This document shows positions 5,296-5,442 of a stretch of DNA of 5,442 bases, in pieces. The notes beneath the pieces were generated by a model. That model searched no databases and was not told the origin of the DNA. It saw only the letters and a list, made by a program, of their open reading frames with translations. This DNA comes from Methanobacteriota archaeon (GTDB taxonomy: Archaea; Nanobdellota; Nanobdellia; Woesearchaeales; SM23-78): NCBI GenBank assembly GCA_030637925.1, contig DAOWFR010000067.1, positions 1-5,442 on the forward strand, read 5' to 3'. Numbering within the stretch: position 1 is the stretch's first letter; each line of letters begins with the position of its first letter. Position numbers and translations under genes: made by a program.

Positions 5296-5442
5296 AATAA
5301 ACGAAAAATTAGAGTCTCTTGATAAACGAGTAGATGCTGTTGCACGACTGCTAAGGATTGCAGTAGAGGAGTCAGATGCGCTTGGTGAATCAATAAAGTA
5401 TCTATTTGAACCAATTTCAATTCTAAAGCCAGACCTCACCCC
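5285..5442 (+). CDS. N-terminal part of an unidentified coiled-coil-like protein, cut by the edge
   Basis: ATG 5285 opens a frame that continues to the right edge; 52 residues are visible. A TAG directly upstream (5282-5284) makes this ATG the first start in the frame. GGAGAGGA (5263-5270) lies 14 bases before it, rather far for a Shine-Dalgarno, so coupling to the overlapping mini-ORF is likely. Hydrophobic residues I5, L9, L12, V16, V19, L23 and A26 are spaced 4-3-4-3-4-3, a heptad pattern typical of a coiled coil. After residue 40 the sequence becomes less charged (FEPISILKPD). No catalytic or binding motif is visible, and no family can be named from this fragment. It is transcribed divergently from the AMMECR1 gene. 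Confidence 0.65.
   Translation, partial: MRSEINEKLESLDKRVDAVARLLRIAVEESDALGESIKYLFEPISILKPDLT

Overview
The window looks like a compact, AT-rich archaeal chromosome segment. The archaeal call rests on three things. Several starts have a TATA-like box 25-30 bases upstream and no ribosome-binding site, which suggests leaderless mRNAs. Other genes carry Shine-Dalgarno runs matching the archaeal 16S tail (GGAGGGTGAT, GAGGTGGG). The gene families also fit: a CBS pair fused to a zinc ribbon, AMMECR1, a SemiSWEET and a cis-prenyltransferase. Short spacers, overlapping convergent stops and a lysine/glutamate-rich hypothetical protein would suit a small-genome lineage such as DPANN/Woesearchaeota-like archaea, but that finer placement is only an impression.

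Left part (1-991): the first codons of a minus-strand gene run off the left edge. An AT-rich spacer follows, with T-tracts on the minus strand that probably terminate the next gene, an unrecognised 230-residue charged, cysteine-free protein (134-826, minus). A 165-base divergent control region separates it from the next gene, with one TATA-like box and one Shine-Dalgarno for each direction.

Middle (992-3126): a 625-residue plus-strand protein has two tandem nucleotidyltransferase-fold units. The second keeps the GS...DxD signature and the first has lost it. Long helices and a C-terminal domain follow. Its 3' end overlaps by 7 bases a convergent gene for a three-helix SemiSWEET/PQ-loop membrane protein.

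Right part (3230-5442): a CBS-pair/zinc-ribbon protein and a cis-prenyltransferase (probably the polyprenyl/dolichyl carrier synthase) are each driven by their own leaderless-type promoter. The prenyltransferase shares a TTAA stop overlap with a convergent AMMECR1-family gene. A 113-base divergent region follows. On the right edge, a leaderless 24-codon mini-ORF overlaps the start of a truncated gene whose visible part is a coiled-coil-like helix.

No multi-gene pathway is evident: most genes stand as single transcription units. I see no mobile element, CRISPR array, tRNA or rRNA, and no gene-free stretch over 300 bases. No clearly new system is visible. The best leads are the tandem nucleotidyltransferase with one degenerate unit, the shortened substrate-binding loop in the prenyltransferase, and the leaderless mini-ORF overlapping the edge gene.
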